Source: an uncultured Cohaesibacter sp.
Lineage (GTDB): Bacteria > Pseudomonadota > Alphaproteobacteria > Rhizobiales > Cohaesibacteraceae
NCBI RefSeq assembly: GCF_963666525.1
Contig: NZ_OY762905.1
Span: 992,001 to 1,056,000 of the forward strand
Direction of reading: 5' to 3'
Length of the DNA stretch: 64,000 nucleotides
In this document: positions 14,820 to 27,497 of the stretch, piece after piece
Numbering within the stretch: the first letter of the stretch is position 1
How the letters are laid out: each line of letters starts with the position of its first letter
Position numbers and translations under genes: made by a program
Notes under the pieces: model-generated
Seen by the model: the letters and a program-made list of their open reading frames with translations, nothing else
The model's database searches: none
What the model was told of the DNA's origin: nothing

Positions 14820-17204
14820 ATGTCTGATCTTTTTGCGACACCACCCGTATCCCCGATCCGTGAGCGTGAGGAGGAAGATCAGGAAGGCATTCGCGCAAGG
14901 CTCGCCCGTATGCGCCCGACGCCCTATCTGGATGGCCTCAACCCCGAACAGAGAGATGCGGTGGAGAGCCTTGACGGTCCGCTTCTGGTTCTGGCAGGCG
15001 CAGGCACCGGCAAGACCCGCGTATTGACCACCCGCATCGGCCACATTCTGGCAACGCGCCGCGCCACGCCGTGGCAGATTCTGTCGGTGACCTTCACCAA
15101 CAAGGCCGCCCGCGAGATGAAGGACCGCATTGGCAAACTCATTGGCGGCTCCGTGGAAGGCATGCAATGGCTAGGCACCTTCCACTCCATCGGCGTCAAG
15201 ATCCTGAGGCGTCATGCCGAGCTGGTCGGGCTGCGGTCCAACTTCACCATCCTCGATACCGACGACCAGATCCGCCTGCTCAAGCAGCTCATTCAGGCCG
15301 CTGCCATTGAGGAAAAGCGCTGGCCCGCCCGCCAGCTTGCCACCCTGATTGACGGCTGGAAAAACCGTGGTCTTTCCCCCAACCAGGTGCCGCAGGACGA
15401 GGCCTTCCTGTTTGCCCAGGGCAAGGGCATCGCGCTTTACGCCGCCTATCAGGAGCGCCTCAAGATCCTCAACGCCTGCGACTTCGGCGACCTGCTGCTG
15501 GAGTGCATCCGCCTGTTCCGCGAGAACCCGGATGTGCTCGCCAGCTACCACGACAAATTCCGCTATATTCTGGTGGACGAGTATCAGGACACCAACGTCG
15601 CCCAGTATCTCTGGCTGCGCCTTCTGGCTCAATCCAGCCACAACATTTGCTGCGTCGGTGACGATGACCAGTCGATCTATGGCTGGCGTGGTGCCGAGGT
15701 CGACAATATCCTGCGCTTCGAGGAAGACTTCCCCGGCGCCAAGGTCATCCGGCTTGAACGCAACTATCGCTCCACCGCCCATATTCTGGCGGCAGCCTCC
15801 CATCTCATTACCTATAACGAAGGACGCCTCGGCAAGACCCTGCACCCGCAGATCAAGGACGATGAGGCCGAGAAGGTCACGGTTGCCTCCGTTTGGGATT
15901 CGGAAGAAGAGGCACGAACCATCGGCGACCAGATCGAGGCCTTTCAGCGCGCCGGACACGAGCTCAACGACATGGCCATTCTGGTTCGCGCCTCCTTCCA
16001 GATGCGCGAATTCGAAGACCGTTTCATCACCATGGGCCTCAACTATCGCGTCATCGGCGGCCCGCGCTTCTATGAGCGCGCCGAGATCCGCGACGCGCTG
16101 GCCTATTTCCGCGCCGTGGTCCAATCGGCAGACGACCTTGCTTTCGAGCGCATCGTCAACACCCCTCGCCGCGGCCTTGGCGATGCGACCATTCGTCAGA
16201 TCCACACACTGGCCCGCGCCGAGGAAATCCCGCTGATGGAAGCGGCCTCTGAAATGGTGGAAACCGAAGAGCTGAAGCCCAAACCGCGCAACGCCCTCAA
16301 GAGCCTGCTTGGCCAGTTCAACCACTGGCGCACCATGATGCCGACCATGAAGCACACGGAATTTGCCGAGATCATCCTCGATGAATCTGGCTATACCGAA
16401 ATGTGGCAGAAGGACAAGTCACCGGACGCGCCAGGGCGCCTTGAAAACCTCAAGGAACTGATCCGCTCGATGGAAGAGTTCGACTCGCTGCCGAGCTTCC
16501 TTGAGCATATCGCACTGGTGATGGACCGCGACGCAGGCGAAACCAACGACGCGGTTTCGATCATGACCCTGCATTCGGCCAAGGGGCTAGAATTCGATAC
16601 GGTCTTCCTGCCCGGCTGGGAAGAAGGCCTGTTCCCCCACCAGCGGGCACTGGATGAAGCAGGCACCAAGGGGCTGGAGGAAGAGCGCCGCCTCGCCTAT
16701 GTCGGCATCACCCGCGCCAAGAAGCGGGCCAAGATCTACGTCGCCTCCAATCGGCGCATCCATGGTCTGTGGCAGAATTCCATCCCCTCGCGCTTCCTTG
16801 ACGAATTGCCGTCCAAACATGTGGAGATCGAGGAGAGCCAGTCGACCTATGGCGGCTATGGTGCTTCCGGCGTTGGCGGCTCCATCTATGGCAAGAGCCG
16901 GTTCGACACATCCGACCCCTTCGAGAACACCTACGAAACGCCGGGCTGGAAGCGGGCACAGGCCAACAAGGCCAACCGTACGAAGGCCAGCGCCCCCAAG
17001 GCCAAGCGTGCAACGACGACCATCGAGGGCGAACTGGTCGCCAAGAGCGTCTCGGACACGCCATCGAAGTTTTCCATCGGTGAACGGGTGTTCCATCTCA
17101 AGTTCGGTTACGGCGAAATCCGCTCCATCGAAGGCAACAAGCTGACCATCCAGTTCCAGACCGGCCAAAAGCGGGTGCTCGACAGTTTCGTGGAAAAACA
17201 TTAG
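14820..17204 (+). CDS. uvrD: UvrD/PcrA-type superfamily 1 DNA helicase
   Basis: ATP-dependent 3'-5' DNA helicase of 794 residues, used in nucleotide excision and mismatch repair and in clearing proteins from DNA. Motif I (Walker A) is GAGTGKT at 60-66 after the Q motif (LNPEQRDAV). Also visible are SVTFTNKAAREM (Ia), ILVDEYQDTN (II), VGDDDQSIYGWRGA (III), RLERNYRS (IV), MTLHSAKGLEFDTVFLPGWEEGLFP (V), and EERRLAYVGITRAK (VI). The C-terminus has a Lys-rich linker and a Tudor-like segment (GERVFHLKFGYGEIRSI), as in PcrA/UvrD. Start at MSDLFATPP follows a weak ribosome-binding site; the upstream open frame is rejected. prmA follows 69 bp downstream. Confidence 0.95.
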   Translation: MSDLFATPPVSPIREREEEDQEGIRARLARMRPTPYLDGLNPEQRDAVESLDGPLLVLAGAGTGKTRVLTTRIGHILATRRATPWQILSVTFTNKAAREMKDRIGKLIGGSVEGMQWLGTFHSIGVKILRRHAELVGLRSNFTILDTDDQIRLLKQLIQAAAIEEKRWPARQLATLIDGWKNRGLSPNQVPQDEAFLFAQGKGIALYAAYQERLKILNACDFGDLLLECIRLFRENPDVLASYHDKFRYILVDEYQDTNVAQYLWLRLLAQSSHNICCVGDDDQSIYGWRGAEVDNILRFEEDFPGAKVIRLERNYRSTAHILAAASHLITYNEGRLGKTLHPQIKDDEAEKVTVASVWDSEEEARTIGDQIEAFQRAGHELNDMAILVRASFQMREFEDRFITMGLNYRVIGGPRFYERAEIRDALAYFRAVVQSADDLAFERIVNTPRRGLGDATIRQIHTLARAEEIPLMEAASEMVETEELKPKPRNALKSLLGQFNHWRTMMPTMKHTEFAEIILDESGYTEMWQKDKSPDAPGRLENLKELIRSMEEFDSLPSFLEHIALVMDRDAGETNDAVSIMTLHSAKGLEFDTVFLPGWEEGLFPHQRALDEAGTKGLEEERRLAYVGITRAKKRAKIYVASNRRIHGLWQNSIPSRFLDELPSKHVEIEESQSTYGGYGASGVGGSIYGKSRFDTSDPFENTYETPGWKRAQANKANRTKASAPKAKRATTTIEGELVAKSVSDTPSKFSIGERVFHLKFGYGEIRSIEGNKLTIQFQTGQKRVLDSFVEKH

Positions 17205-17273
17205 TCCTTGCCGCTTGCCATTGCGGCTGCGAAGGTCTATCGACGTGCCAGATTTCAGAAACAAGAGGGAACC

Positions 17274-18146
17274 ATGTCCCAATATCTTTATGCCGAAGGC
17301 ACCATCAAGGACATTCAGGCCGCCGCAGACCATCTGCAGAAGGTCTTCGAGGAAGATGGCTTCGCCATTTCCAACTTCGAGGTTGATGAGGATCGCGGCA
17401 TCTGGGCCCTCTCCCTCTATCCGTCCGATGAGCAGATGAGCGATGTCTATCGCACCACCCTTGCGGAACTTTCCGCCCTGTCGATGGCGCTACCGCTCCG
17501 CACGGAAGAACTGGCCGACGTCGACTGGGTGACGAAAAGCCTTGAAGGTCTGGTACCGGTGGAAGCCGGACGCTTCATCATCCACGGTTCCCATGATCGT
17601 GGCCTCGACACAAAGGGCCGGATTCCGGTGCAGATCAACGCCGGGCAGGCATTTGGTACGGGCCACCATGGCACCACCGCCGGATGCTTGAAGGTTCTGA
17701 GTGAAGAGCTGCGCCGCTTCCATCCCCTGCGGCTGCTTGATCTGGGCACAGGGTCTGCGGTTCTGGCCATTGCGCTGGCCAAATTGCTCAAACAGGAGAT
17801 CGTCGCAACCGACATCGACCCGATCTCCATTGAGACCGCCAATGAAAACATCCGCATCAACGAGGTGCAACCGTTCGTCAAAACCGCTGTTGCAGCCGGT
17901 TTCAGCCATCAGATTTTTGCGAAAAAAGGCCCGTTTGACCTGATCGTTGCCAATATTCTTGCCGGGCCACTGTGCAAGATGGCCCCGGACATGTCCAAAC
18001 ATATCGCCAGAGGTGGGCGCGTCATCCTGTCGGGCCTGCTGCCGCATCAACGCGCACGCGTTCTTGCTGCCTACCGGCTGCAAGGTCTGCGTCATGTCAG
18101 AACGATCGAGGAAAATGGGTGGTTGGTTCTGGTTTTGGAACGATAG
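17274..18146 (+). CDS. prmA: Ribosomal protein L11 methyltransferase
   Basis: SAM-dependent methyltransferase of 290 residues that trimethylates amino groups of ribosomal protein L11. The family signature GQAFGTGHHGTT (124-135) and the SAM-binding LDLGTGSAVLAIA motif are present, followed by DIDP and the catalytic-loop segment VANILAGPL. Start chosen at MSQYLYAEG, with GAGGG 5-6 nt upstream; the frame is open 22 codons further. Probably co-transcribed with the helicase gene (gap 69 bp), an order common in alphaproteobacteria. Confidence 0.94.
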   Translation: MSQYLYAEGTIKDIQAAADHLQKVFEEDGFAISNFEVDEDRGIWALSLYPSDEQMSDVYRTTLAELSALSMALPLRTEELADVDWVTKSLEGLVPVEAGRFIIHGSHDRGLDTKGRIPVQINAGQAFGTGHHGTTAGCLKVLSEELRRFHPLRLLDLGTGSAVLAIALAKLLKQEIVATDIDPISIETANENIRINEVQPFVKTAVAAGFSHQIFAKKGPFDLIVANILAGPLCKMAPDMSKHIARGGRVILSGLLPHQRARVLAAYRLQGLRHVRTIEENGWLVLVLER

Positions 18147-18260
18147 GCCTGACGCCAATCATCTTGCCAGTTGGTTTTCTTTCAGAAAACGGCCGGGGTC
18201 TCCCGGTTCCCCCCAAGGGGGATGCATAAAATGGCCTTTTGCCTCTTTCATGCGAATGGA

Positions 18261-18292
18261 CACTTGAGCTTCCCTTAAGGGAAGTTCAAGTG
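18261..18292. repeat. 32-nt near-perfect inverted repeat
   Basis: Two 16-nt arms that pair at 15 of 16 positions with no loop bases (centre TTAA at 18275-18278). It lies 2 nt beyond the stop of the 42-codon minus-strand gene and after prmA. There is no U run on either side, so it is a stem at the 3' end of both transcripts rather than a classic intrinsic terminator. Confidence 0.75.
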
Positions 18293-18294
18293 GA

Positions 18295-18423
18295 TTATTT
18301 GTCGTTGTTGTCGCGAGCAGAGATAACTTCAGAGAAGTTCGGGGAGTAGAGTTCGATGTAAGAACGTGCTTCGGCTTCACGAGCAGCGATCATACGTTCG
18401 AAAGCATTGCTGAGAATGGACAT
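18295..18423 (-). CDS. Small 42-residue protein, paralogue of the 44-residue neighbour
   Basis: Short gene encoding 42 residues, starting MSILSNAFERMIAAREA and ending ISARDNNDK. Evidence: an AAGGAAAA ribosome-binding site 4 nt before the ATG; codons strongly biased to GCT, CGT, GTT and TCT, unlike the GCC/CGC-rich neighbours; and clear similarity to the gene at 18772-18906 (NAFERMIAAREAEARSYI against NRALEKVIAAREEQAQRFV). Predicted to be one amphipathic helix plus a short tail. No membrane segment. I do not recognise the family; it is not DUF1127. The codon choice suggests high expression, and the stop is followed at once by a strong hairpin. Confidence 0.78.
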   Translation of the reverse strand: MSILSNAFERMIAAREAEARSYIELYSPNFSEVISARDNNDK

Positions 18424-18623
18424 TGAGTTTTCCTTTTCATCATCCGGTCGATCATCTCGACCTCTTTCTTATACCAAAGTTATATAGCAAATCTGCTTAG
18501 TAAGAAAATGCACAGTTTCTCAGGACAGCTGCTGCAAAAGTGCATAGCACAACACTTAGCTATGCCACTCACACTCCGTTTCCGGGCTCTGATAGCAGAA
18601 TTCCAGCAGCGCACCAGAGTACA

Positions 18624-18653
18624 AAAACAAAAAAAGCGGGCCTAAACCCGCTT
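18624..18653 (-). terminator. Rho-independent terminator of the 44-codon gene
   Basis: On the minus strand AAGCGGG, six-base loop, CCCGCTT, then a run of T residues interrupted once (plus-strand arms 18634-18640 and 18647-18653). It lies ~120 nt after the stop of the small gene at 18772. Confidence 0.85.
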
Positions 18654-18673
18654 GTTTTCATGGAGTTTTATTT

Positions 18674-18760
18674 TGGACGGCTTATCTCCTCCCGTCCGAA
18701 ACCTCTCTGGATGATCAAGCAAATGTCTTCTACGCAATTTTTCGTAGATCATCCGAGAAG
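18674..18760 (-). other. Structured 3' UTR between the small-gene stop and its terminator
   Basis: Two further inverted repeats precede the terminator. GGATGATC (18709-18716) pairs with GATCATCC (18747-18754), with CTACG/CGTAG inside as an alternative. GGACGG (18675-18680) pairs with CCGTCC (18692-18697). Three stems in ~140 nt ending in a terminator resemble a 3'-UTR-derived small RNA. Function is not known; inference only. Confidence 0.5.
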
Positions 18761-18771
18761 CCCCACGGCGA

Positions 18772-18906
18772 TTAGCCGCGAGGATCGTTGGACATGTCGA
18801 TGAAAGAGCCGAGGCCACGGTCGGACATGTATTCGTCAACGAAACGCTGAGCCTGTTCTTCACGAGCAGCGATAACTTTTTCCAGAGCACGGTTAAAGAA
18901 GTTCAT
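18772..18906 (-). CDS. Small 44-residue protein, paralogue of the 42-residue neighbour
   Basis: Encodes 44 residues, starting MNFFNRALEKVIAAREEQA and ending FIDMSNDPRG. Supported by an AAAGGAAAA ribosome-binding site laid out exactly as in the neighbour gene (AAAGGAAAAnnCA then ATG), by T-ending high-expression-type codons, by the shared core (R/E-x-L/F-E-K/R-V/M-IAARE), and by its own terminator downstream. Predicted helical N-terminal two thirds with many Ala, Arg and Glu residues, then a GLGSF turn. No signal peptide or membrane segment. The family is not recognised; it may bind nucleic acid or a protein partner, but nothing in the sequence decides this. Confidence 0.8.
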   Translation of the reverse strand: MNFFNRALEKVIAAREEQAQRFVDEYMSDRGLGSFIDMSNDPRG

Positions 18907-19222
18907 TGTATTTTCCTTTCAACTGATTGGTGATTGATCCGTTTGATCTATGTCATGGAATATGGTCCACCTGGAGCAATTGAAAAAGACCCAATACATC
19001 AAAACAGTAATGCGTTTAGTGCATATCAAAATTTTGAGACCATCTGATTGTGCAAATATTCTGCTTCAATGAATCATAAAAGCTTTGTCCGCCGATGCCA
19101 CCGCACTTGCCCGAGCCACACAAATTTGGCACTGTGGTCCGACCATCCTTCATCACCGGACTCACCTCCGGACAGACGCGGAGCCGGATTCCGCCCCGCC
19201 AGTTTCCTTTAGGAAAATAGAA
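18907..19222. other. Divergent intergenic region
   Basis: 316 bp between the 44-codon gene (minus) and the aminopeptidase gene (plus). AT-rich from 18960 to 19080. It should hold both promoters. TTGATA/TTGATG-like -35 elements can be found on the minus strand, but without a good -10 at the right distance. Confidence 0.35.
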
Positions 19223-21040
19223 ATGTTTCAAGAGTTTAGCAACACAGCAAACCCCGAACAAGGCCGCCTTCGGATCCCCTTGCTGCGGGCGCATCTTCAA
19301 GAATCCGGACTGGATGGATACATCATGTCCCGCGCCGACGAGTTTGGCGGTGAAAACATGGCTCCCTATGCCGAGCGGCTTGCTTGGCTCACCGGCTTCA
19401 CTGGCTCGGCGGGCAGCGCTGTCATCCTGAAAGAACAGGCAGCCATCTTTGTGGATGGGCGTTATACCCTGCAAGTTCAGGATCAGGTCGATGCCGAATT
19501 GATCACACCTGTTGCCATTTTGACAAAATCTGTAGCCGAATGGCTCGCCGAAACCCTTCAGGGCGGCGAGGTCATCGGATTCGATCCATGGCTCTATACC
19601 CAGAGCGCCATCGACCGGTTCGAGAAAACATGCAAGGAAAAGGGAGCGACCCTTGTTGCCTGCAAGAACAATCCGGTCGATGCAATCTGGACCGACCGCC
19701 CAAGCCGCCCCCAGAACCCCATCGTGCCCCATCCGCTGGCTCTTGCCGGTGAAGCCTCAACGGACAAGCTCGAAAAGATCGCAGCAGGCTTTGCGGGCAA
19801 GGCGGATGCGACCTTCATCACGCAGGGCGACAGCATTGCCTGGCTGTTCAACATCCGCGGCAGTGATGTGGCCTGCGCACCCTTGCCGCTTGCCTTTGCC
19901 ATCGTGCGCGCCGACGGCAGCGCCTATCTGCTGACCGATCTGGCCAAGCTGCCAGAGGACACCCGAGCCCACCTCCCCGCTTCGGTCACCATCGCGCCGT
20001 TTGAAGAGCTGCCAAACCTGATCAAGTCGCTGTCCGGTGCCGACAAGACATGGATGCTGGACGAGACCCTCGTGCCCTATGCGATCAAGACAATGATCGA
20101 GGATGCCGGCTCGCGCATCCTCAATGCCTCCGATCCCTGCCTCAAGCCAAAGGCCGTCAAGAATGCCGCCGAGCTTGCCGGCATGCGCAAGGCACATCAT
20201 CGGGACGGTCTGGCCATGTGCCAATTCCTGCACTGGCTCGACACCATGGCTCCGACCGACACCCTCGACGAAATCACAGCAGCAAGAGCGCTGGAGGATT
20301 TCCGCGCCGAAACCGGCTGTCTCAAGGATATTTCTTTTGACACCATCGCCGGAGCAGGCCCCAACGGCGCCATCGTCCACTATCATGTCACCGAGGCCAC
20401 CAACCGCAAGTTCGTGCAGAACTCTCTGTTCCTGATTGATTCCGGCGGACAGTATCCGGATGGCACCACCGACATCACCCGCACGATTGCCATCGGCACG
20501 CCCGACGCAGAGATGAAGGACCGTTTCACCCGCGTGCTCAAGGGTATGATTGCCCTGACGCTGGCCCGCTTCCCTGAAGACACCAAAGGCATCCAGCTCG
20601 ACACGCTCGCCCGTCAGCCCCTCTGGGAAGCCGGTCTCGACTATGCGCATGGAACTGGCCACGGCGTCGGTTCCTACCTGTGCTGCCACGAGGGACCGCA
20701 GAGCATTTCCAAACGGGGTGGTGCGGCGCTTGAGGCTGGCAATGTGCTGTCCAACGAACCCGGTTACTACAAGACCGGAGCCTGGGGCATTCGCATCGAG
20801 AACCTGGTCACGGTCACCGCAGCCGAAGCGATGGAAGGGGGCGAATTGCCGATGCATGGCTTTGAAACCCTGACGCTCTGCCCGATCGATCAGCGCCTCA
20901 TCGATGTCTCTTTGCTCACCGCTCGGGAGATCAACTGGCTCAATGACTATCACGAGCAAGTCTTTGCCGAACTTTCAGCTGAGCTGCCGGAGGACGTACG
21001 CGCCTGGTTGGCCGAAGCAACCAAACCCCTGCACGCATGA
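19223..21040 (+). CDS. M24-family Xaa-Pro aminopeptidase
   Basis: Metallopeptidase of 605 residues that removes N-terminal residues preceding proline. Two creatinase-like N-terminal domains precede a C-terminal pita-bread catalytic domain. The dinuclear metal ligands are visible: DSGGQYPDGTTDITRT (two Asp), HGTGHGVG (His), NEPGYY (Glu) and GIRIENLVTV (Glu). Length and domain order match the long eukaryote-like aminopeptidase P branch rather than the ~440-residue E. coli PepP. Start set at MFQEFSNTANP with AGGA 8 nt upstream; the frame is open 46 codons further without family-like sequence. Cytoplasmic (no signal peptide). Followed by a shared terminator facing ligA. Confidence 0.92.
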   Translation: MFQEFSNTANPEQGRLRIPLLRAHLQESGLDGYIMSRADEFGGENMAPYAERLAWLTGFTGSAGSAVILKEQAAIFVDGRYTLQVQDQVDAELITPVAILTKSVAEWLAETLQGGEVIGFDPWLYTQSAIDRFEKTCKEKGATLVACKNNPVDAIWTDRPSRPQNPIVPHPLALAGEASTDKLEKIAAGFAGKADATFITQGDSIAWLFNIRGSDVACAPLPLAFAIVRADGSAYLLTDLAKLPEDTRAHLPASVTIAPFEELPNLIKSLSGADKTWMLDETLVPYAIKTMIEDAGSRILNASDPCLKPKAVKNAAELAGMRKAHHRDGLAMCQFLHWLDTMAPTDTLDEITAARALEDFRAETGCLKDISFDTIAGAGPNGAIVHYHVTEATNRKFVQNSLFLIDSGGQYPDGTTDITRTIAIGTPDAEMKDRFTRVLKGMIALTLARFPEDTKGIQLDTLARQPLWEAGLDYAHGTGHGVGSYLCCHEGPQSISKRGGAALEAGNVLSNEPGYYKTGAWGIRIENLVTVTAAEAMEGGELPMHGFETLTLCPIDQRLIDVSLLTAREINWLNDYHEQVFAELSAELPEDVRAWLAEATKPLHA

Positions 21041-21082
21041 GCCTCGTAGGCTTAGGCAACTGCCGACGAACCGCAAAACCAA

Positions 21083-21112
21083 AAAAGCCAGCCCCGAAAG
21101 AGGCTGGCTTTT
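21083..21112. terminator. Bidirectional terminator between aminopeptidase gene and ligA
   Basis: Stem GCCAGCC/GGCTGGC (21087-21093 and 21102-21108), A run on the left and T run on the right, so it can stop transcription from both convergent genes. Confidence 0.88.
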
Positions 21113-21144
21113 GATTTCAGCGCTGAGGGTTGCTATGGCGCAGC

Positions 21145-24947
<3,803 letters not shown>

Positions 24948-25115
24948 GGTTTCCTCATAGAACAGACAGCAATGAGCGGCCGCAAAGCTGACTCGATTTG
25001 CGCGTCATGCTATGCCAACTGCCTCATCAAAAGCAATTGGCAACGGCATATCCATCATGAACAAAACATGATCATTTCAACAGGATTGTGGCTGCTTCAG
25101 CGGAAACCGGAGCCT

Positions 25116-25934
25116 CTAGCCGAAAACACGCGCCATCCAGGAGCCCTTGTTGACCTCGGGTTCCAGGCCACCCTTGCTCAGCATGCTGTAGGCCATCTTG
25201 TACCACTTGCTGTCAGGATAGTTATGCCCCAGAACGGCGACAGCCGTCTTGGCCTCATGCGTGATGCCCAGCGCCATGTAGGCTTCAGCAAGACGCATCA
25301 GGGCTTCTTCCACCTGACGGGTCGTCTGGTAGTCGGTCACGACGACCTTGAAGCGATTGATCGCGGCGATAAATTCCTTGCGCTCGAGATAGTAGCGGCC
25401 AACCTGCATTTCCTTGCCAGCGAGCTGGTCCATGGTCACGCGGATCTTGCTGCGAGCATCGCTGGTATATTCGGAATCCGGATAGTTCTGAACGAGTTCG
25501 TTCATCGCCTTGAGCGCTTTCTGGGTCATTTCCTGATCGCGCGTCACATCGGGGATCTGCTTGAAGTAGGACTGGCCGATCAGATAGTAGGCGTAGGGCA
25601 CATCTTCGTCACCGGGGAACAGCGTCACGAAACGCTCAGCGGCGGAAATGCACTCGGTAAACTGGCCACTCTTGTAATAGGTATAGGCAGTGAGCACCAT
25701 CGACCGGCGGGCATAGTTGGAATAGGGATGCTGGCGATCCAGTTCCTCGAATTTCTTCTCCGCACCCTTGCGGTCACCTGTTTCCATGGCCACAAGGCCC
25801 TCGGCATACAGCTTCTCGGCAGGAATTTCCTCAAAGGCAAGATCCGTTGGATCCTTGCTGGCACAAGCACCAAGGCCGGAAACTGCTATGAGAGCGAGCC
25901 CGAACCAGATCCGTTTCGCGAAAAGAAAATCCAT
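25116..25934 (-). CDS. bamD: Outer-membrane assembly lipoprotein BamD
   Basis: Essential lipoprotein of the BAM complex, which folds beta-barrel proteins into the outer membrane. The 272-residue protein begins with a lipoprotein signal peptide ending LGAC (lipidated C24), then a chain of TPR repeats (HPYSNYARRSMVLTAYTYYKSGQ, FVTLFPGDEDVPYAYYLIGQSYF and so on), as expected for BamD/ComL. An AAAGGA site lies upstream of the ATG. Its position between lpxC and recN is the standard alphaproteobacterial arrangement; ~370 bp separate it from lpxC, including the lpxC terminator, so it has its own promoter. Confidence 0.96.
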   Translation of the reverse strand: MDFLFAKRIWFGLALIAVSGLGACASKDPTDLAFEEIPAEKLYAEGLVAMETGDRKGAEKKFEELDRQHPYSNYARRSMVLTAYTYYKSGQFTECISAAERFVTLFPGDEDVPYAYYLIGQSYFKQIPDVTRDQEMTQKALKAMNELVQNYPDSEYTSDARSKIRVTMDQLAGKEMQVGRYYLERKEFIAAINRFKVVVTDYQTTRQVEEALMRLAEAYMALGITHEAKTAVAVLGHNYPDSKWYKMAYSMLSKGGLEPEVNKGSWMARVFG

Positions 25935-26301
25935 CGATGCTTCTATCCTTTAACTGGAACAAATAACAACCGGCACGAAGGACACGATTGCTCCAAATAT
26001 CTGACCAAGGAATCCCGATCCTGCAAAATCAGCAAATCCTGACAGAGAGGCAATAAGCGCGCAGAAACTGCCGCGACGTCGTCACCCCCGAGGCCTCTGT
26101 CTTAACAACAAAGCACACACACTTGCCATCAGAGAAATCACAATTGGGGAAAAATTGTGTCTCGAGACAGAAAGCCTCACCAAATCTACACAGCAAACCG
26201 GTCTTTGCAAGTAAATCGTCTGAAGTTCAAGCGATTTTGAGCCTGACAGACACAAAAAAGGGTGGCCTTCACCACCCTTCTCATAACAGCGCAAAATGCC
26301 A
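25935..26301. other. Intergenic region lpxC-bamD
   Basis: 367 bp holding the lpxC terminator at its right end and, presumably, the bamD promoter. No gene on either strand is convincing; the minus-strand open frame here is short and runs through the terminator. Confidence 0.45.
26253..26279 (-). terminator. Rho-independent terminator after lpxC
   Basis: Minus strand AAGGGTGG, loop, CCACCCTT, then six T residues (plus-strand arms 26258-26265 and 26272-26279). Lies 23 nt after the lpxC stop. Confidence 0.9.
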
Positions 26302-27267
26302 TCAGTTGGTTTCAGGGCCAAGAACGACCCGCACCGTAGCGGTATCTACAGAAGCTCCAACGCGCGCCGACTTGCGAAAGGCAGGCACGGCTTCGACCCA
26401 CTCCCAGTTGCTGGCATCGGCAAACAGCGCTTCAAGCATGTTGAAGTTGAGCTTGTGACCGCCCTTGTAGGAGCGATAATGGGCAAGCAGAGGCGCACCA
26501 GCCAGCGACAAATCGCCAACCGCATCCAGAGTCTTGTGGCGCACGAACTCATCGGTGTAGCGCAGCCCGTCTGGATTAACGATCTTCTGATCGTTGTCGA
26601 TCACCACCGAGTTTTCCAACGACGATCCGAGCGCATAACCGGCGGCCCAGAGGCGCTCCACGTCAGACATGAAGCCGAAGGTACGGGCAAGGCTGATTTC
26701 GCGTTTGAAAACGTCCGGTGTCATCTCGCCGTCAAAGCGCTGAACACCGATGGCCTCGCTCTCGAAAGCGATGGTGACATCGAAACGCTGACCTTCATAA
26801 GGCAGAAGCTCACCGACGGAATCGCCATTTTGCACCCGTACCGGCTTCAGAACGCGAATGTAACGGCGGGAATAAGGAAGTTCCTTGAGACCGACCTGAT
26901 CGATGGCATCGATATAGGCGCGGGCGCTGCCATCCATGACAGGCACTTCGTCGCCATCGATTTCGACAACCACGTTGTCGACGCCATAGCCACGCAGGGC
27001 AGCCATCAGGTGTTCGATCGTCGCGACCATGCCCTTTTCAGGGTGGCCGACAATGGTGCAAAGGCGGGTATCGATGACGGAAGAATAGTCACCCTTAATT
27101 TCGAACTCGGTCTTCTTCTCGCGGTCGACTCGCAGGAAAACAATGCCCGAGTTGGCATCCGCTGGATGCAGGATCATTTCTACAGGTTTGCCACTATGAA
27201 CACCGACACCTGAAACCACAACGCGGTCTTTCAAAGTGGTCTGTTTGGCGTTTAGCAGTTTGGCCAT
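26302..27267 (-). CDS. lpxC: UDP-3-O-acyl-N-acetylglucosamine deacetylase
   Basis: Zinc enzyme for the committed step of lipid A synthesis. The 321-residue product contains the zinc-site histidine in TIEHLMAAL (H86), the later HKTLDAVGD (His and Asp ligands) and the catalytic-side GGHKLN segment. Start set at MAKLLNAKQTTLKD; the frame is open 33 codons upstream, but that part is basic and non-family. It lies downstream of ftsZ, separated by a perfect 13-bp hairpin, a usual order in alphaproteobacteria. Confidence 0.96.
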   Translation of the reverse strand: MAKLLNAKQTTLKDRVVVSGVGVHSGKPVEMILHPADANSGIVFLRVDREKKTEFEIKGDYSSVIDTRLCTIVGHPEKGMVATIEHLMAALRGYGVDNVVVEIDGDEVPVMDGSARAYIDAIDQVGLKELPYSRRYIRVLKPVRVQNGDSVGELLPYEGQRFDVTIAFESEAIGVQRFDGEMTPDVFKREISLARTFGFMSDVERLWAAGYALGSSLENSVVIDNDQKIVNPDGLRYTDEFVRHKTLDAVGDLSLAGAPLLAHYRSYKGGHKLNFNMLEALFADASNWEWVEAVPAFRKSARVGASVDTATVRVVLGPETN

Positions 27268-27497
27268 TTTCTTGTCCCTAATCGTATCCGACTTGTTGCC
27301 GATCATGGCTGGCAACATGCGCTTGATTGACGCTGCCCGCGCGGCAAGAATTGATACGCCTCGCATCTATTTCGAAGTCAACATACAGTGGCAGGCTTCT
27401 GTTTACCAAATCACGCTTTCTTACCCATTGTTACGAATTTTCCAGGCAGAGACCAGCGCTCGAAAGACAAGATATAGCATCACGAATACAAACACTT

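Larger units (their letters stand above)
18424..18771. other. Region between the two small genes
   Basis: About 350 bp. From right to left it holds the structured 3' UTR and terminator of the 44-codon gene (18624-18771), then ~200 bp of leader and promoter region for the 42-codon gene. The leader is AT-rich around 18475-18530 and contains a small CGATCATCTCGACC stem near 18450. No further gene is visible. Confidence 0.5.

Noticed and set aside
24948-24970. Possible LexA box before recN (GTTC-N7-AAAC on the minus strand)
   Set aside because: Only one half-site matches; the second agrees at 2 of 4 positions.
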